Below, one piece after another: positions 60,079 through 64,000 of a DNA stretch of 64,000 nt (positions are counted from its first letter, which is position 1; every line of letters begins with the position of its first letter). This stretch comes from Lachnoclostridium sp. UBA3320 (GTDB lineage Bacteria > Bacillota > Clostridia > Lachnospirales > Lachnospiraceae). Below the pieces are notes generated by a model, which had not been told where the DNA came from, did not search any database, and saw nothing but the letters and a program-made list of their open reading frames with translations. A program made the translations under genes and the position numbers. The stretch covers positions 4,035-68,034 of the forward strand of contig DESG01000060.1 in NCBI GenBank assembly GCA_002361175.1, given 5' to 3'.

Positions 60079-60540
60079 ATGAGGATTACTAAATATAGGA
60101 CAGAATTAGATGCGAACAGGCATAATATACTTGTAAAAGAATCTGCTGTAAATTATGCGTGTGACAGGCTTGACAGCCCATCTGCTATTACTGGTATGTT
60201 TAACAGTGTATTCGGATTAAACCGCATGGCAGAGGAATATGTGTATATGACAGCATTTTCATCTGCTTTTAAAGTGCTTGGTGTCTTTGAGATATCACAT
60301 GGTAATGTACACGCTTCTCTTATAAGCCCACGTGAAGTTTTCATACGTTTATTATTATCAGGAGCAGCAAGCTTTGTAATATGTCATAACCACCCATCTG
60401 GTGTATGCACACCATCAAAAGAAGATATAGAAATGACAGACAGGTTGAAAAGGTGTGCTGGTTTAATGGGAGTGCCACTTACAGACCACATTGTAATAGG
60501 CAGTTCTTATTACAGTTTTAAAGAGAATGGATTGCTGTAA
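60079..60540 (+). CDS. RadC-like JAB-domain protein
   Basis: 153 aa with the RadC zinc motif H103-N-H105-P...S113-x-x-D116 in VICHNHPSGVCTPSKED. It lacks the N-terminal helix-hairpin-helix of chromosomal RadC, as is usual for plasmid and island copies. Function in DNA repair is doubtful. GAGAGGAG precedes ATG 60079. Confidence 0.88.
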   Translation: MRITKYRTELDANRHNILVKESAVNYACDRLDSPSAITGMFNSVFGLNRMAEEYVYMTAFSSAFKVLGVFEISHGNVHASLISPREVFIRLLLSGAASFVICHNHPSGVCTPSKEDIEMTDRLKRCAGLMGVPLTDHIVIGSSYYSFKENGLL

Positions 60541-60609
60541 ATTTATAAGCAATGGTATCTATTTAAGCTAACAGGCGGCTCTTCCGAGCCTGTATAAAAG
60601 TATTTTATA

Positions 60610-60632
60610 AAGCCTTATGGCTTATTTTTTTT
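60610..60632 (+). terminator. Terminator after radC-like gene
   Basis: AAGCC-ttat-GGCTT followed by A and eight T. A further hairpin ACAGGC/GCCTGT lies just upstream (60571-60593), and GCCCTTTTTACTGG/CCAGTAAAGGGC (60633-60669) follows. So the 165-base gap before the next gene is highly structured. Confidence 0.78.
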
Positions 60633-60705
60633 GCCCTTTTTACTGGTTATGAGCAATCCAGTAAAGGGCTTATTACTGTCAACACAGCTTGAAAGGAGCA
60701 ATTAT

Positions 60706-60975
60706 ATGAAGTTTATTAATTATGATGGAAGAACACTAATAACAATGCATTTAAGAGAGAACCGTCCTTATCGCCCAGTACCAGCAGTTAAAGGAAAATA
60801 TACTCATGCACAGTATAAAATCCTGTATAATCTTGTATTGAGAAAGAAGATACATAAAGGATTTTTTGAGTATATACTTGTTGAATTGTATGGAATCAAG
60901 GACTGGAAGCAGTTAGATTATCAGCAGATGTATGAGCTGATACATATATTAACTTTTTACAATTATTGTCACTGA
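60706..60975 (+). CDS. Small basic protein (89 aa)
   Basis: From ATG 60706 (AAAGGAG upstream): MKFINYDGRTLITMHLRENR, later a Lys/Tyr-rich helix region ending in aromatic residues. It overlaps the following gene's ribosome site. Basic character suggests nucleic-acid binding. Family unknown. Confidence 0.62.
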   Translation: MKFINYDGRTLITMHLRENRPYRPVPAVKGKYTHAQYKILYNLVLRKKIHKGFFEYILVELYGIKDWKQLDYQQMYELIHILTFYNYCH

Positions 60976-60992
60976 AAGAGAGGAGAATAAAC

Positions 60993-61250
60993 ATGATGGA
61001 TTTATTAAGAAAGATTTATGATACTGTTATCTGTTATGAAGAAGACACTATTGAAATGTGCAAAAGGGTTGATGAAGAACTTCTTGACCTTATAGAGCCA
61101 TACAAAGGGAAGTTGTCAGATGATGAACTGGATAAGTTGAAAGACCTTATGGGTTGTATCTCTGCAACCGCAGAGCGTGAGGGGTTTCTGCTTGGTGTAA
61201 GATATACACTGAAAATGCTTTATGCCTTGATGGATGATAATTTAAAGTAA
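60993..61250 (+). CDS. DUF6809-like helical protein (85 aa)
   Basis: MMDLLRKIYDTVICYEEDTI, then EELLDLIEPYKGKLSDDELDKLKDLMGCISATAEREGFLLGVRYTLKML. The GFLLGVRYTLKML end is typical of a small family on clostridial plasmids and islands. All-helical; function unknown. GAGGAG precedes ATG 60993. Its stop overlaps the convergent XRE gene by nine bases. Confidence 0.72.
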   Translation: MMDLLRKIYDTVICYEEDTIEMCKRVDEELLDLIEPYKGKLSDDELDKLKDLMGCISATAEREGFLLGVRYTLKMLYALMDDNLK

Positions 61251-61574
61251 GTCTATAATTTGCAGTATACGGTTTTTCTTATCGGTATCACAATATTTGA
61301 TTTTATCAATTATTTTATCATCTAAAGATTTATCAATGCCCTTGTCAGTATCATATGTATATTCTCCACTTATGAAGTAATCAATACTGCATTGGAGTAT
61401 ATTTGCAATATTGACGAGGGCAGTAAGTGATGGGTTTGCATGACCACACTCAATATTGCTGATATGGCTTGCATTGACATTTAAATATTCTGCTATTGTT
61501 TCCTGTGTGATACCAAGGGATTTACGGCGTTCTTTTATTTTTAAACCGATTGCTTTAAAATCAAGGTCTTTCAT
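61242..61574 (-). CDS. XRE-family regulator (110 aa)
   Basis: HTH at residues 8-66 (IGLKIKERRKSLGITQETIAEYLNVNASHISNIECGHANPSLTALVNIANILQCSIDYFISG) and a charged C-terminal helix. GAGGGGC precedes ATG 61574. Convergent with the small-gene operon and divergent from the surface-protein gene; it may control either. Confidence 0.87.
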   Translation of the reverse strand: MKDLDFKAIGLKIKERRKSLGITQETIAEYLNVNASHISNIECGHANPSLTALVNIANILQCSIDYFISGEYTYDTDKGIDKSLDDKIIDKIKYCDTDKKNRILQIIDLL

Positions 61575-61720
61575 AAGCTTTGCCCCTCTCTCAATAATAT
61601 GTTCTAATTCTAATATACTATTGGTAAAGGGATAAGGAGCTAATACAAAATAACACTAGTAATAACTAATGTTTTATGCTATACTTGCAATAAAAACAGA
61701 TATTAAGGAGGTAATTTATA

Positions 61721-64000
61721 ATGAAGAAAACAGTAAAACGAGTAGCCACAGTATTTATTATGTTCTTTGTACTGATAGGGGGTTCTGCACTGATACCAAA
61801 CAAAACTAATGCTGCTGACAGTGATTTTATTATTAAGGATGGAGTATTGATGGAATATTTAGGTAACGACAATCATGTTACCATTCCAATGGGAGTTACA
61901 AAAATTGGTTCTCATGCTTTTATGTGGGGAAATATGAAAAGCATTACAATCCCAAATAGTGTAACTGAAATAGATTATGGTGCTTTTTTAGGTAGCAATC
62001 TGACAAGTATTACAATTCCAGATGGTATAAAAGAAATAAAGTATGATACTTTTAGAATGTGTGAAAATCTAATAGAGGTTAAAATGCCAAACAGTGTAAC
62101 AAAAATTGGCAGTGAAAGTTTTTCATGTTGTGAAAATTTAGAAAATATTTTGATACCAGATAGCGTAACTGAAATAGATTATGGTGCTTTTTTTGATTGT
62201 GGGTTGATAAGTATTAATCTGCCAAAAAACTTATCAGAAATCAGCAAACATCTTTTTGAGGGTTGCCATCATTTAACTAATGTTATAATACCAGATGGAA
62301 TAACAAAGATTGATGATGAAGCTTTTGAATATTGTGATAGTTTAACAAGTATCGTATTACCAAATAGCATAACAGAAATTGGTAATTACGCTTTCAGTAA
62401 TGCATCTAGTTTAACAAATATTACAATACCAAGCACTGTAAAGGAAATTGGAGGCTATGCTTTTGAGGGTACACCATGGTTAGATAAAAAAAGAGGGGAA
62501 CGTAAAGACCATCTTGCAATTATAAACAATAATATTTTAATAGATGGACAGAAAGTAGAAAACAATATTATTATTCCAGACGAAATAATGATGATAAGTG
62601 ATAGTGCTTTTAAAGATTGCAAAAATTTAACAAATATTACAATACCAAGCACTGTAAAGGAAATTGGAAACTATGCTTTTGAGGGTACACCATGGTTAGA
62701 TAAAAAAAGAGGGGAAAATACAAACAATCTAGTAATTATAAATAATGTTCTTATAGATGGACGTAAAGCAGGGAATGTGGTCACAATTCCAAAGGGAATA
62801 ACGAAAATTAACAGTAGAGCTTTTGAATATGATAGTGATTATGAATATGATTGTTTGACTAATATCATAATCCCAGAGGAATTAACAAAAATAGGTGATT
62901 ATGCTTTTGCGAATTGTTATTCTTTAAATGATATTATATTACCCGATACAATAGAAAAAATAGGTGATTACGCTTTTTATGGAACATCTATAACTAAGAT
63001 AACAATTCCAAAATCTACAGAAAGCATAGGTTGGTGTACTTTTTATTATTGTGATGAATTAAAGGAAATTACTATTTTAAACCCACATATAACACTAGAC
63101 CATATTTTTGATAATATTGACTCTCAGCAAGGTCCAGGTCTGCAAGAAGTTCCATACGCAAAACCTGTTTTCAACAATAATGACCTTGTTATCAAAGGTT
63201 ACAAAAATTCTACAGCAGAAACTCTTGCTGACTATTTAGACAAACATAAGGAAATCTATGCATTTAATTCAGTCACATTTGTACCTATTGATGACACATC
63301 CTCAACAGTAGCACCAAGTACAGGTTCATCAATAAGCCCTATGATTACAGCTAGTCCGACACCACAGCCAATTAGAACTTCATCCCCTGTTATTTTTCCA
63401 CCAGTAATACAGACACCAATACCTACAGTAACTCCTGTGCCAAGTCCTACACCTATTCCAACGGCTACTCCTACACCAACTATTACAGCACAGCCATCAC
63501 AAACACCAGTGGCAACTGTAACTCCTGTAGCCAGTGCAGATGTTCCAGACAGCACAGTAAAGCCTGTAAATACTGTTAAGCCAGAAAATACACAAACTCC
63601 AACTGCTGCCCCAACAGCAAAACCAACAAAAGAGCCAGCAAGCACAAGCCGTCCGCTTTCAACAATCCAGAAAAATAAGGCTCTGTTTAAGAAAATGAAA
63701 GTTAGTAAAAAGCTTTCTATTAAAAAAGGCAAAAGTAAGAAAGTAAAGCTTTCATTTCCAGATGATGTAACTGTTGTAAAGAAATTTAGCGGCAAAGATG
63801 GTGAAGTACAAGTTAAGTATTATACCAGTGATACAGGTGTTGCCACTATAAACAAAAAAGGCAAGATTAAAGCTAAGAAGAAAGGCTCTGTTGATATAAC
63901 CACTGTAGTTACTTTTGAAAATAAGATGTCTAAAGCTTTCTCCACTAAAGTTAAGGTAAAGAAAAATAAAAAGGCTATAAAATCAGTAAAGGAATCTAGT
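61721..64000 (+). CDS. BspA-like leucine-rich-repeat surface protein, 3' truncated by window
   Basis: 760 codons to the window edge with no stop. AAGGAGGT precedes ATG 61721. A signal peptide (about residues 1-34) is followed by about fifteen LRR_5-type repeats (pattern ITIPNSVTEIDYGAF). A Pro/Thr-rich stalk comes next (about 560-630, PTPTPIPTATPTPT), then a Lys-rich Ig-like domain begins (KKLSIKKGKSKKVKLSF). Such proteins bind host or microbial partners at the cell surface. A direct repeat of 90 bases lies within the gene. Confidence 0.9.
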   Translation, partial: MKKTVKRVATVFIMFFVLIGGSALIPNKTNAADSDFIIKDGVLMEYLGNDNHVTIPMGVTKIGSHAFMWGNMKSITIPNSVTEIDYGAFLGSNLTSITIPDGIKEIKYDTFRMCENLIEVKMPNSVTKIGSESFSCCENLENILIPDSVTEIDYGAFFDCGLISINLPKNLSEISKHLFEGCHHLTNVIIPDGITKIDDEAFEYCDSLTSIVLPNSITEIGNYAFSNASSLTNITIPSTVKEIGGYAFEGTPWLDKKRGERKDHLAIINNNILIDGQKVENNIIIPDEIMMISDSAFKDCKNLTNITIPSTVKEIGNYAFEGTPWLDKKRGENTNNLVIINNVLIDGRKAGNVVTIPKGITKINSRAFEYDSDYEYDCLTNIIIPEELTKIGDYAFANCYSLNDIILPDTIEKIGDYAFYGTSITKITIPKSTESIGWCTFYYCDELKEITILNPHITLDHIFDNIDSQQGPGLQEVPYAKPVFNNNDLVIKGYKNSTAETLADYLDKHKEIYAFNSVTFVPIDDTSSTVAPSTGSSISPMITASPTPQPIRTSSPVIFPPVIQTPIPTVTPVPSPTPIPTATPTPTITAQPSQTPVATVTPVASADVPDSTVKPVNTVKPENTQTPTAAPTAKPTKEPASTSRPLSTIQKNKALFKKMKVSKKLSIKKGKSKKVKLSFPDDVTVVKKFSGKDGEVQVKYYTSDTGVATINKKGKIKAKKKGSVDITTVVTFENKMSKAFSTKVKVKKNKKAIKSVKESS
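62411..62500 (+). repeat. Direct repeat within BspA-like gene, copy 1
   Basis: About 90 bases that recur at 62627-62716 (216 bases, 72 codons later) with few differences (GGAGGC versus GGAAAC). In-frame duplication of one or more repeat units; recombination between copies would change protein length by 72 residues. Confidence 0.8.
62627..62716 (+). repeat. Direct repeat within BspA-like gene, copy 2
   Basis: Second copy of the 62411-62500 repeat. The shared part encodes TNITIPSTVKEIGxYAFEGT and continues PWLDKKRGE. Confidence 0.8.

Noticed and set aside
60079..60540. Chromosomal radC.
   Set aside because: The protein lacks the N-terminal helix-hairpin-helix region and sits with mobile-element-type genes, so it is an island-type RadC-like protein.
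63256..63795. A minus-strand 179-codon hydrophobic frame near the right edge.
   Set aside because: It is the antisense shadow of the Pro/Thr-rich stalk of the BspA-like gene; Val/Gly repeats arise from the complement of Pro/Thr codons.

Overview
The window reads as AT-rich chromosome of a gut-type Clostridia, most likely Lachnospiraceae. The grounds are low-GC codon use, strong AGGAGG ribosome sites, DUF4364 and DUF815 family genes, a Rho with an Asn/Ser-rich insert, EF-P next to aroK/aroD, and a BspA-like surface protein. Genus cannot be fixed from the sequence alone.

Bases 1 to about 30,700 are the right-hand part of a temperate lambda-like (siphovirus-type) prophage; its tail and lysis genes lie beyond the left edge. 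The minus strand carries the head operon from Nu1-like small terminase through GpA-like large terminase, gpW, portal, S78 protease, capsid and decoration protein to a minor tail Z-like gene. Next come a plus-strand cargo operon with its own promoter (8325-9933), an ArpU/RinA-like late regulator, a VRR-NUC nuclease and a D5-type primase-helicase. The early region (14.6-26.8 kb, minus strand) has a BRO antirepressor, an SSB-like protein, a SNF2 helicase broken in two by a nested cytosine methyltransferase, a Dam-like methylase, a RepA_N-type initiator and small DNA-binding proteins. The lysogeny end (26.9-30.6 kb, plus strand) has an XRE repressor, a double SWIM zinc-finger protein, a secreted repeat protein and a tyrosine integrase.

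Several structures in the prophage are not explained by its genes. A ~316-bp imperfect palindrome carries twelve GTGTCAC-type boxes beside the primase. Three nearly identical promoter-hairpin-RBS leaders each drive an unrelated small plus-strand gene inside the minus-strand early operon. Two related tRNA-like elements sit in the 5' leaders of the antirepressor and the RepA gene.

From 30.76 to 41.3 kb is housekeeping chromosome: malQ, a GreA-like factor, a Dabb protein, HPt and chemoreceptor genes, a CDP-glycerol transferase-like gene, efp, aroK, aroD, a decayed PIN-type toxin beside its intact partner, ilvC and ilvH. From 41.6 to 45.5 kb is a probable defence-type island: a helicase-HNH protein with a 27-codon upstream ORF and an unknown 180-aa partner, then a JAMM protease with a small partner. 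A DUF815 ATPase follows, then a lacZ plus ABC sugar uptake locus (47.1-53.4 kb), a DUF4364 regulator, malic enzyme, rho and metG. From 59.4 to 61.6 kb are small mobile-element-type genes (J-domain-like, RadC-like, DUF6809-like, XRE). The window ends inside a large BspA-like leucine-rich-repeat surface protein.
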